Assembly: GCF_946221145.1 (NCBI RefSeq)
Contig: NZ_CAMIOH010000179.1
Span: 1 to 6,496 of the forward strand
Direction: 5' to 3'
Length of the DNA stretch: 6,496 nt
Source: an uncultured Paracoccus sp.
Lineage (GTDB): Bacteria > Pseudomonadota > Alphaproteobacteria > Rhodobacterales > Rhodobacteraceae
Below the pieces are notes generated by a model. That model searched no databases. It was not told where the DNA came from and saw only the letters and a program-made list of their open reading frames with translations. The stretch's first letter is position 1; each line of letters opens with the position of its first letter. A program made the position numbers and the translations under genes. This document shows positions 1 to 5,707 of the stretch, one piece after another.

Positions 1-680
1 ACGCTGCTGCGATCCCCGGGCAGCGGCAGGATCGCTAACGGCCCCGACGCCATGAAATACTGCTGCGCGGTGCCGTGATGCGGTCGCTCATGCGCGATGG
101 CCGCGACCAGGGCGGTCTGGCCGTAATCCCAGCCGCGCCGCCGGATGCCCGCCCGCGCCGCGACCCCCGACCCGCGCCCGTCCGCACCGACCAGCAGCCG
201 CGCCCGCAGGGTCCGGCCATCGGACAGCGTGACCGCGACCCCGCCGGGCGCGGGCTGGTGATCCGTCACCGACAGGCCCGGCAGATGCCGCACCCCCCGA
301 TCCCGCATCGCCGCCAGCAGGGCGCGATACAGGAACCGGTCCTCGACCATGAAACCGACCGGACCTTCCTCGATCTCGGCGCTGTCGAAATGCAGAAAGA
401 ACGGCGCGGCACCGTCGCCCGGCTGGCCCTGCGATGCCTTGACCTGCCGGATCGGCTGGCTGTCCCCCGCCAGCCCCGCCCACAGCCCCAATGCCTTCAG
501 CAGCCGCTGCGATGCGATGGCAAGCGCATAGGCCCGCCCGTCGAAATTGTCGCCCGCCCGGGCATCGGCGGGGCGGGGATCGGCAACGGCGACGCGCAGC
601 CCGGCACCGGCAAGCGCCAGGGCCAGCACCGGCCCGTTCAGACCGCCCCCGGCGATCACGATATCCACATCGTCATTCAT
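1..680 (-). CDS. UbiH/UbiF-family FAD-dependent hydroxylase (partial, 3' end cut by window)
   Basis: The visible 226 residues are the N-terminal part of an aromatic-ring hydroxylase of the UbiH/UbiF/Coq6 type, flavoproteins that add hydroxyl groups to the ubiquinone ring, usually at the inner membrane. Seen: a Rossmann FAD motif at residues 8-16 (IVIAGGGLNG) with acidic D34 ending the second strand; DGRAYALA at 47-54, the conserved family segment; the second FAD motif GADGRGS at 165-171; and YGQTALVAAIAHERPHHGTA at 186-205 followed by GPLAILPL at 213-220, the UbiH signature. Family proteins are about 400 residues, so roughly 170-180 are missing beyond base 1. The ATG lies inside the stop codon of the upstream SDR gene (ATGA overlap), which fixes the start and suggests translational coupling. 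The exact ring position (UbiH, UbiF or alphaproteobacterial UbiL-like) cannot be told from this part, so no symbol is given. Confidence 0.9.
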   Translation of the reverse strand, partial: MNDDVDIVIAGGGLNGPVLALALAGAGLRVAVADPRPADARAGDNFDGRAYALAIASQRLLKALGLWAGLAGDSQPIRQVKASQGQPGDGAAPFFLHFDSAEIEEGPVGFMVEDRFLYRALLAAMRDRGVRHLPGLSVTDHQPAPGGVAVTLSDGRTLRARLLVGADGRGSGVAARAGIRRRGWDYGQTALVAAIAHERPHHGTAQQYFMASGPLAILPLPGDRSS

Positions 681-1576
681 GCGCGCGGATCCTGCACGGG
701 CAAGGGGCAAAGTCCATGCGGCGCGGCGCCCTCGGCCGCCAAGATCGCCGCCAGCCCGCTGCGATAGTCGGGATGGCGCAGCACGACGCCCAGATCCGTC
801 TTGATGCGCCGGTTCGAGACGCGCTTGCTGTCGGCATAGAAGGACCGCGCCATGGGCGACATCTGCGCATCCTCAAAGGCGATTTCGGGCGGCGGCGGCA
901 CGCCCAGCAGCTGGGCCGCATGGGTCAGCACATCCTGCGGCGGGGCCGGATCGTCGTCGCAGACGTTATAGGCGGTGCCCGGCGCGGGCCGGTCGATCGA
1001 GGCCAGCAGCACCTGGGCGATATCCTCGGCATGGATGCGGGAAAACACCTGCCCGGGCTTGATGATCCGCCGCGCCGTGCCGCCCCGCACCTTTTCGAAC
1101 GGCCCGCGACCGGGACCATAGATCCCCGCCAGCCGGAAGATGTGCAGCGGCAGGCCTGCGGCGTCGGCCAGATCGCGCCAGGCGGTCTCGGCCTGGATGC
1201 GCGCCTGGCCCCGCGCGCCGGCCCCGTCCAGGACGCTGTCCTCGTCCACCCAATCCCCGCCCCGGTCGCCATAGACGCCGGTGGTGGACAGATAGCCCAG
1301 CCAGCGGGGCTGGGCGCGGGCCAGGTCGTCGCGGAACGCCGCCAGGACCGGATCGCCCTGCGGGCCGGGCGCAGCAGATACCAGCACCGCATCCGCCGTG
1401 GCGATCTGGGCGCGCAAATCCGCCTCGGCCCCCGGCCACAGGATCGGGGTCGCGCCCGTCGCCGCCACCCGGCCGGGATCGCCGCGCGTGGTGCCCAGAA
1501 CCTGCCATCCGCGTGCGCGCAGCAGGGGCGTCAGGAAGCCGGCCGAATAGCCGTGACCGAAAACAAGCATCTTCAT
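677..1576 (-). CDS. YeeZ-like NAD(P)-dependent SDR / epimerase-family protein
   Basis: This 299-residue protein has an extended-SDR fold. Seen: an N-terminal nucleotide-binding strand and glycine motif at residues 3-11 (MLVFGHGYS, GxGxS type); YLSTTGVYGDRGGDWVDE at 95-112, the central strand and substrate loop typical of YeeZ-type epimerase-like proteins; FRLAGIYGPGRGPF at 147-160; and SRIHAEDIAQ at 179-188, the usual C-terminal SDR segment. I do not see the classical YxxxK catalytic pair after the TTGVYG motif, so catalysis is uncertain and the protein may be an atypical SDR. Family substrates are not well established. The start chosen is the first ATG of MKM; no strong ribosome binding site is visible. 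The stop overlaps the ATG of the UbiH-family gene by four bases, so the two form an operon and this protein may act in the same oxidation or quinone pathway (inference). Confidence 0.88.
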   Translation of the reverse strand: MKMLVFGHGYSAGFLTPLLRARGWQVLGTTRGDPGRVAATGATPILWPGAEADLRAQIATADAVLVSAAPGPQGDPVLAAFRDDLARAQPRWLGYLSTTGVYGDRGGDWVDEDSVLDGAGARGQARIQAETAWRDLADAAGLPLHIFRLAGIYGPGRGPFEKVRGGTARRIIKPGQVFSRIHAEDIAQVLLASIDRPAPGTAYNVCDDDPAPPQDVLTHAAQLLGVPPPPEIAFEDAQMSPMARSFYADSKRVSNRRIKTDLGVVLRHPDYRSGLAAILAAEGAAPHGLCPLPVQDPRA

Positions 1577-1669
1577 GACGCCAGCGTAACGGCCCGCGCG
1601 ACCCGGCGCCAGACGCTTGCCTGCGCGGGGCCGTGCTGGCAGGGTCGGACGCAAAGAAGGACACCAAGA
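1577..1669. promoter_or_regulatory. Divergent intergenic region between SDR gene and amn
   Basis: This 93-base gap must hold the promoters of both the minus-strand SDR-hydroxylase operon and the plus-strand amn gene. It is very GC-rich. The only firm element is the amn Shine-Dalgarno AGAAGGA at 1655-1661. I could not pick convincing -35/-10 pairs for either direction, and no strong dyad stands out, so the promoter call is by position only. Confidence 0.4.
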
Positions 1670-3148
1670 ATGGACATGGATTCCCGTTACCTGCCGGTCG
1701 AAAGCCCCGATGCGCCGGGCCGCCGGCAATTCACCGATGCCGGTGCCGCCGTGGCGCAATTGCAGGAGCTGTATGCCCAGTCCACGGGTTTCCTGCTGGA
1801 CCGCTTTACCAAGGCATTGGAGGGCGACAAGCCCGCTGCCCGGTACCGCGCCTATTATCCCGAACTGCGCATGACCGTTCCGACCCATCCTTCGGTCGAT
1901 TCGCGGCTGTCCTTTGGCCATGTCGTGTCGCCCGGCAGCTATTCCGCGACCATCACCCGGCCCGATCTGTTCGGCAATTACCTGCGCGAACAGATCGGTC
2001 TGCTGATGCGCAATCACGGCGTTCCGGTGACGGTGGGCATCAGCGACACGCCCATGCCGGTGCATTTCGCCGTCGCCGCGCAAAGCGATCTGGCGGTGCC
2101 GCAGGAAGGCGTCCTGGATTTCTCGCTGCGCGACGTGTTCGACGTGCCGGATCTGAACACCATGAACGACGACATCGTGAATGGCGTCGCGGGACCGATG
2201 CCCGACGGATCGCTGCACCTGGCGGCCTTTACCGCGCAGCGCATCGACTATTCGCTGGCGCGGCTGCAGCATTACACCGCCACCGCGGCCGAGCATTTCC
2301 AGAACTTCGTGCTGTTCACCAACTATCAGTTCTACGTGGACGAATTCGAGGCCTTCGGCCGCCGCGCCCTGGGCGATCCGTCGCTGGGCTATGACAGCTT
2401 CGTGGCGCCGGGCAACCAGGAGATCTTCGATGCGGATGCGCCGCTGGCGGTGCTGACGAAGATGCCGCAGATGCCCGCCTATCACCTGAAACGCGCGAAC
2501 GGGCAGGGAATCACGCTGGTCAATATCGGCGTCGGCCCGTCCAACGCCAAGACCGCGACCGACCATATCGCGGTGCTGCGCCCCCATGCCTGGCTGATGG
2601 TCGGCCATTGCGCGGGGCTGCGCAATTCCCAGCGGCTGGGCGATTTCGTGCTGGCCCATGCCTATCTGCGCGAGGATCACGTTCTGGACGCCGACCTGCC
2701 GGTCTGGGTTCCGCTGCCCACCCTGTCCGAGGTCCAGGTGGCCCTGCAGGAGGCCGTGGCCGAGGTCACGCAGCTGGAAGGCTATGAGCTGAAACGGATC
2801 ATGCGCACCGGCACCGTGGCCACGATCGACAACCGCAATTGGGAATTGCGCGATACGCCGATCCACCGCCTGTCGCTGTCGCGCGCCGTGGGGCTGGACA
2901 TGGAAAGCGCCACCATCGCCGCCAACGGATTCCGGTTCCGGGTGCCTTATGGCACGCTGCTGTGCGTCAGCGACAAGCCGCTGCACGGCGAATTGAAGCT
3001 GCCGGGCATGGCCACCGATTTCTATCGGTCGCAGGTCGCCAACCATCTGCTGATCGGCATCCGCGCCATGGAAAAGCTGCGCGAGATGCCGCTGGAGCGG
3101 ATCCATTCGCGGAAATTGCGGTCCTTCCACGAGACCGCCTTCCTGTAA
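1670..3148 (+). CDS. amn: AMP nucleosidase
   Basis: AMP nucleosidase hydrolyses AMP to adenine and ribose 5-phosphate in the cytoplasm, controlling the AMP pool and feeding purine salvage. The 492-residue length matches the family (E. coli Amn about 484). Seen: an N-terminal regulatory domain, about residues 20-170, with RYRAYYPELRM (58-68) and a conserved NTMNDDIVNG block (163-172). The C-terminal nucleoside-phosphorylase-like domain follows, with VNIGVGPSNAKTATDHIA (284-301), LMVGHCAGLRNSQRLGDFVL (309-328), GLDMESATIAANG (408-420) carrying the substrate-binding Met-Glu, and SDKPLHGE (434-441) with the catalytic Asp435. All key motifs are intact. The start ATG has AGAAGGA (1655-1661) eight bases upstream; the open frame runs further upstream but is antisense to the SDR gene. 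A second ATG two codons in is possible. The gene is divergent from the SDR-hydroxylase operon across 93 bases. Confidence 0.97.
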   Translation: MDMDSRYLPVESPDAPGRRQFTDAGAAVAQLQELYAQSTGFLLDRFTKALEGDKPAARYRAYYPELRMTVPTHPSVDSRLSFGHVVSPGSYSATITRPDLFGNYLREQIGLLMRNHGVPVTVGISDTPMPVHFAVAAQSDLAVPQEGVLDFSLRDVFDVPDLNTMNDDIVNGVAGPMPDGSLHLAAFTAQRIDYSLARLQHYTATAAEHFQNFVLFTNYQFYVDEFEAFGRRALGDPSLGYDSFVAPGNQEIFDADAPLAVLTKMPQMPAYHLKRANGQGITLVNIGVGPSNAKTATDHIAVLRPHAWLMVGHCAGLRNSQRLGDFVLAHAYLREDHVLDADLPVWVPLPTLSEVQVALQEAVAEVTQLEGYELKRIMRTGTVATIDNRNWELRDTPIHRLSLSRAVGLDMESATIAANGFRFRVPYGTLLCVSDKPLHGELKLPGMATDFYRSQVANHLLIGIRAMEKLREMPLERIHSRKLRSFHETAFL

Positions 3149-3159
3149 CCGCGCGTCAA

Positions 3160-3181
3160 CAGGCCGGGTGGCGCCTGCTTT
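3160..3181 (+). terminator. Weak possible terminator after amn
   Basis: A five-base-pair GC-rich stem (CAGGC at 3160-3164 with GCCTG at 3173-3177, eight-base loop) is followed by only a short T stretch (CTTT). It lies 11 bases after the amn stop. The stem is short and the U-tract poor, so this may be only a partial or inefficient terminator. Confidence 0.25.
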
Positions 3182-3203
3182 CGTGGAAAGGGGCGAAAAA
3201 CGC

Positions 3204-3232
3204 TTGATCTGTTGGGCAAAACCGTGTGTAGC
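3204..3232 (+). promoter_or_regulatory. Candidate housekeeping promoter of the HU gene
   Basis: TTGATC at 3204-3209 resembles a -35 box. TGTAGC at 3227-3232 lies 17 bases later and resembles a weak -10 box. Transcription starting near 3239 would leave a leader of about 58 bases before the HU start codon. The leader contains a small stem (CCCG 3267-3270 with CGGG 3276-3279) just before the ribosome binding site. The fit is to general sigma-70 spacing; the -10 match is imperfect. Confidence 0.35.
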
Positions 3233-3296
3233 AGGCGATATGCCGCAAAAGGCGCTATTTGCAGGCCCCGAGAAACGGGCAAGAGGAGACAGATTC

Positions 3297-3596
3297 ATGG
3301 CCACGCCATCCGCGAAACCGATGACCAAGACCCAGCTTGTCGCGACCCTGGCCGAGGAAATGGGCTCGGACAAGAAATCGGCCACGGCCGCCCTGGACGC
3401 GATCGCCGCCGTCGTCAGCCGCGAAGTCGCCGCCGGCGGCTCGGTCACGATCCCCGGCATCGGCAAGATCGCCTGCCGCGCCCGCCCCGAACGCCAGGTC
3501 CGCAACCCGCAGACCCAGGAAATGATGACCAAGCCCGCCGACAAGCAGGTCAAGGTGACCGTCGCCAAGGCGCTGAAGGACAGCGTGAACAGCTGA
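3297..3596 (+). CDS. HU-family DNA-binding protein
   Basis: This small basic nucleoid protein (99 residues) binds and bends DNA as a dimer. Seen: the helical HU N-terminal half (MTKTQLVATLAEEMGSDKKS, residues 9-28, then LDAIAAVVSREVAAGG), the beta-sheet segment SVTIPGIGKIACRARPER (49-66), and the DNA-binding arm tip with RNPQT at 69-73, where Pro71 is the intercalating proline. The C-terminal helix is VAKALKDSVNS. It is about 9 residues longer than E. coli HU because of an N-terminal extension (MATPSAKP), a form I associate with Rhodobacterales. The glycine usually following NPxT is replaced by Gln74. AGAGGAG at 3282-3288, eight bases before the ATG, supports this start over the internal ATG at residue 9. 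It has its own candidate promoter and a strong terminator, so it is probably monocistronic. IHF seems less likely, but HU versus an HU-like paralogue cannot be decided here. Confidence 0.93.
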   Translation: MATPSAKPMTKTQLVATLAEEMGSDKKSATAALDAIAAVVSREVAAGGSVTIPGIGKIACRARPERQVRNPQTQEMMTKPADKQVKVTVAKALKDSVNS

Positions 3597-3620
3597 TCCC
3601 GTCGCCCGGGCGAATGACAG

Positions 3621-3648
3621 GGCCGTGCCGCCGGGCGCGGCCTTTTTT
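3621..3648 (+). terminator. Rho-independent terminator after the HU gene
   Basis: An eight-base-pair stem (GGCCGTGC at 3621-3628 with GCGCGGCC at 3635-3642, one G-U pair, six-base loop) is followed directly by six T residues at 3643-3648. It begins 24 bases after the HU stop codon. It is the clearest intrinsic terminator in the window and separates the HU gene from the next gene. Confidence 0.88.
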
Positions 3649-3700
3649 CATGTCCGCCAGATGCTCTGAAAGCTGTTCTTGGCTAAGGCGAGGTGGCCGC

Positions 3701-4099
3701 ATGGACCGTGATCGAAAAGACCGCCGTTACGACGCCGCGATGAAATTTCATGTTCCATCGACCGAAGACTACGCTGCCGCTTTGCACCGAACGCGGTTCA
3801 ACACAGCGCAGCTTGCCATGCTGAGCGCGCATGCCGATGCCGGTGGTCGGGGTTTGACGGCCACCGACCTGGCCAGGGCGGCGGGGTATGACAGGGCATC
3901 GTCGGCGAACCTGCATTACGGCAAGGCGGGGCGTTTGCTGGCGCAGAGCCTGGCCGTCGATATTCCGCCGTCCAACAGCCGTGTCGATCTTCCCACGGCG
4001 GTCATCGGCCACTGGTTGGAGACGCCGGGCGAAGACAGCATCGGCCGGTGGATCATGTATCCCGAACTGGTCCAGGCGATAAAGAAACGTCCGTTGTAG
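3701..4099 (+). CDS. Small protein of unknown function, resembling a helical domain seen in HNH/restriction endonucleases
   Basis: The protein has 132 residues and no signal peptide or membrane segment. Seen: a central block at about 36-82 (AQLAMLSAHADA, LTATDLARAAGYDRASSANL, HYGKAGRLLAQSL) with the look of a helix-turn-helix-like fold, and a C-terminal tail WIMYPELVQAI (117-127). From memory, this LTATxLARAAGY...ANLxYGxxGR pattern occurs in the N-terminal part of some HNH-type or McrA-like restriction endonucleases and in short stand-alone proteins. No nuclease motif (HNH, PD-ExK) is present here, so a DNA-binding or accessory role is only inference. AAGGCGAGG (3685-3693) places the start at 3701. 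The ATG at 3740 (MKFHVPS) matches where I expect the family to begin but lacks a ribosome binding site. Codons such as CGA, ATA, AGG, AAA and repeated TTG are more frequent than in the neighbours, hinting at later acquisition. It follows the HU terminator and may share a transcript with the permease gene 71 bases downstream. Confidence 0.75.
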   Translation: MDRDRKDRRYDAAMKFHVPSTEDYAAALHRTRFNTAQLAMLSAHADAGGRGLTATDLARAAGYDRASSANLHYGKAGRLLAQSLAVDIPPSNSRVDLPTAVIGHWLETPGEDSIGRWIMYPELVQAIKKRPL

Positions 4100-4139
4100 T
4101 CGCCGGACCCTTCCTGTGCCAATTCTTCTCTGCTAGCCC

Positions 4140-4159
4140 TTCTGCATCATCTGCAAGAA
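4140..4159 (+). repeat. Imperfect dyad upstream of the permease start
   Basis: TTCTGCA (4140-4146) pairs with TGCAAGAA (4152-4159, one bulged A) around a five-base loop. It lies 11 bases before the permease ATG and just after the TGCTAGCCC stretch that could be a weak -10 region. It could be an operator or leader hairpin; its size makes chance plausible. Confidence 0.25.
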
Positions 4160-4170
4160 ACGGGGCCAGA

Positions 4171-5076
4171 ATGGACATTCGCGCGATCCTCATGGGGGTG
4201 TTCTTCGCGGTGATGTGGGCCTCGGCCTTCACCTCGACCCGGATGATCGTGACCGAGGTGCCGCCGCTGTTCGCCCTGGCGCTGCGGTTTCTGCTGTCGG
4301 GCGCGCTGGGCATCGTCATCGCCCTGCTGATGGGCGAAACCTGGCGCGCGCTGACCCGCGCGCAATGGCGGGCGGTGATCATTCTGGGGCTGTGCCAGAA
4401 CGCGCTGTATCTGGGGCTGAACTGGGTGGCGATGCAGTGGATCGAGGCCGGGCTTGCCTCGATCATCGCCGCCACCATGCCGCTGATCGTGGCGCTGCTG
4501 GGCTGGCTGCTGATGGGCGAAAGGCTGCGGCCTCTGGGCGTGGCGGGGCTGGCCCTGGGGCTGGCCGGGGTGGCGATCATCATGGGCGCGCGGCTGCAAG
4601 GCGGCGGCAGCGACCCGGTGGGGATCGCGATGTGCTTTGCCGCCGCCCTGGCCCTGGCCGTCGCCACGCTGACGGTGCGCGGGGCCAGTTCCGGCGGCAA
4701 TGTGATGATGATCGTCGGGCTGCAGATGCTGGTCGGATCCGCGACCCTGTGGATCATCGCCCCCCTGGTCGAGGATTGGCATGTCGTGCCCAATGCCCGG
4801 CTGGTGTGGGCCTTTGTCTATACGGTGATCGTGCCGGGCCTGGTCGCCACCTGGGTCTGGTTCAAGCTGGTGGGCCGGATCGGCGCGGTGCGGGCGGCGA
4901 CGTTCCATTTCCTGACGCCGTTCTTCGGCGTCGCCACCGGCGCGTTGCTGCTGGGCGAACAACTGGCCCTGGGCGACGTGATCGGCGTGGGCGTGATCAT
5001 GGCGGGCATCCTGGCCGTGCAGCTGTCCAAGGCACCCGCCCCCGTGGTCCCGGTCAAGCGCCCGCCACCGGCCTAG
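4171..5076 (+). CDS. EamA/DMT-superfamily permease
   Basis: This 301-residue inner-membrane protein belongs to the drug/metabolite transporter superfamily, typically exporters of amino acids, metabolites or drugs; the substrate cannot be read from sequence. Seen: about ten hydrophobic segments (roughly 4-20, 31-54, 67-84, 93-114, 122-140, 150-170, 178-198, 211-233, 240-262, 268-285) in two repeated EamA halves. Each half ends with the family pattern of a GE motif followed by two helices: MGERLRPLGVAGLALG at 115-130 and LGEQLALGDVIGVGVI at 261-276. The proline-rich basic tail (APAPVVPVKRPPPA) should be cytoplasmic. The start at MDIRAILMG gives the first helix at once; the ribosome binding site is weak (AACGGGG, about 6 bases upstream). 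The gene is convergent with the GST gene, and the TAG stop overlaps the GST stop. Confidence 0.92.
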   Translation: MDIRAILMGVFFAVMWASAFTSTRMIVTEVPPLFALALRFLLSGALGIVIALLMGETWRALTRAQWRAVIILGLCQNALYLGLNWVAMQWIEAGLASIIAATMPLIVALLGWLLMGERLRPLGVAGLALGLAGVAIIMGARLQGGGSDPVGIAMCFAAALALAVATLTVRGASSGGNVMMIVGLQMLVGSATLWIIAPLVEDWHVVPNARLVWAFVYTVIVPGLVATWVWFKLVGRIGAVRAATFHFLTPFFGVATGALLLGEQLALGDVIGVGVIMAGILAVQLSKAPAPVVPVKRPPPA

Positions 5077-5645
5077 GCGGGCTGCATCCGCGCCGCGCAG
5101 CGGTCCACCCAGGCCTGCACCGGCGGCGTCACCGGCATCAGATCGCCAAAGAACGCAAAGGGCGAGGCACACAGCAGATCGGCCGCCGAAAATTCCTGCC
5201 CCAGCAGGAAGGGGGTGTCCGTCACCGCATCCCCGATCCGGCGGACCATCGCGTCATAGTCCCGGAAGGTCGCCTGGATCGCGGGGTGGTCGATCTTCAG
5301 ATGATGCAGCAGGCCCACCGGCTCGATCACGCCCTGGTAATAGAACAGCCAGGACAAAAATGCGCCACGCTGCGGATCGCCCGCCGGACGGCCCAGGCCG
5401 CTTTCGGGGAACCGGTCGGTCAGCCAGACGATGATCGCGCCGCGTTCGCGGACATGATCGCCGCCATCGACCAGATAGGGCACCTTGCCCTCGGGGTGGG
5501 GGTTCTGGGGGTCGCGCACGCCGCTGCCATCCTGGCGGGGGATCGTGACCTCGACGATGTCGATGCGGTCGCGGATGCCCATCAGGTCGATCAGCGTGAC
5601 GATGGTGTCGGACCGGCTTTGCGGGGCGTGGTACAGCGTCGGCAT
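5073..5645 (-). CDS. Glutathione S-transferase family protein
   Basis: This is a cytosolic glutathione S-transferase-like protein of 190 residues, slightly short for the family (about 200-220). Seen: a thioredoxin-fold N-terminal domain (1-80) with TLYHAPQSRSDTIV at 3-16, where Ser10 or Ser12 could be the glutathione-activating residue; GKVPYLV at 53-59 with the cis-proline Pro56; and VRERGAIIVWLTDRFP at 65-80, where the usual Glu-Ser pair contacting glutathione is Glu67-Arg68. The C-terminal helical domain (90-190) carries the hydrophobic staple/N-capping box FSAADL at 152-157 (Ser153, Asp156). The substrate is unknown. AGGAAG (complement of 5652-5657) six bases before the ATG supports the start. 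The gene is divergent from the YafY-type regulator, which probably controls it, and converges with the permease gene so closely that the two stop codons share CTAG. Confidence 0.92.
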   Translation of the reverse strand: MPTLYHAPQSRSDTIVTLIDLMGIRDRIDIVEVTIPRQDGSGVRDPQNPHPEGKVPYLVDGGDHVRERGAIIVWLTDRFPESGLGRPAGDPQRGAFLSWLFYYQGVIEPVGLLHHLKIDHPAIQATFRDYDAMVRRIGDAVTDTPFLLGQEFSAADLLCASPFAFFGDLMPVTPPVQAWVDRCAARMQPA

Positions 5646-5707
5646 GGCTTGCTTCCTGGGTTGGCGTGCCGGCAGAATAGCGCAAAGCCCTGACAGAAGG
5701 TGACAGC
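5646..5707. promoter_or_regulatory. Divergent GST/regulator control region
   Basis: The 62 bases between the two start codons must serve both genes. They contain the GST ribosome binding site on the minus strand, the regulator ribosome binding site AGAAGG (5695-5700) and the TGACAG direct repeat. I cannot assign -35/-10 boxes with confidence: an AT-richer patch at 5674-5679 (AGAATA on the plus strand, TATTCT on the minus strand) is the best -10 candidate in either direction. Confidence 0.5.
5691..5706 (+). repeat. TGACAG direct repeat, candidate operator
   Basis: TGACAG occurs at 5691-5696 and again at 5701-5706, separated by AAGG, so the copies start exactly ten bases apart, about one helical turn. 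The repeat flanks and overlaps the regulator's Shine-Dalgarno. Its location in the divergent gap makes it a candidate binding site for the adjacent HTH/WYL regulator, which would give autoregulation. Function is inference. Confidence 0.4.

Noticed and set aside
491..1669. A plus-strand in-frame extension of amn of nearly 400 codons
   Set aside because: It is antisense to the SDR and hydroxylase genes, is Arg/Pro/Gln-rich without domains, and the good ribosome binding site and family length place the amn start at 1670.
3265..3280. Small stem-loop in the HU leader as a possible riboswitch or thermosensor
   Set aside because: The stem is only four to five pairs and does not include the ribosome binding site, so there is no support for a regulatory RNA class.
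1577..3568. A minus-strand open frame that extends the SDR gene upstream through the whole of amn and the HU gene, about 960 codons in total
   Set aside because: It is antisense to two well-supported genes, and its amino-acid composition (long stretches of Gln, His, Arg) is that of a GC-bias shadow. Only the last 299 codons look like a protein family.
3740..4099. Alternative start of the 132-residue protein at the internal ATG (MKFHVPS)
   Set aside because: It fits where I expect homologues to begin, but there is no ribosome binding site in front of it, while AAGGCGAGG sits correctly before the ATG at 3701. It is kept as an alternative only.
4147..5693. Long open frames on both strands across the permease and GST genes
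   Set aside because: They are low-complexity Gly/Arg/His-rich shadows of the real reading frames in GC-rich DNA, and none carries recognisable motifs.
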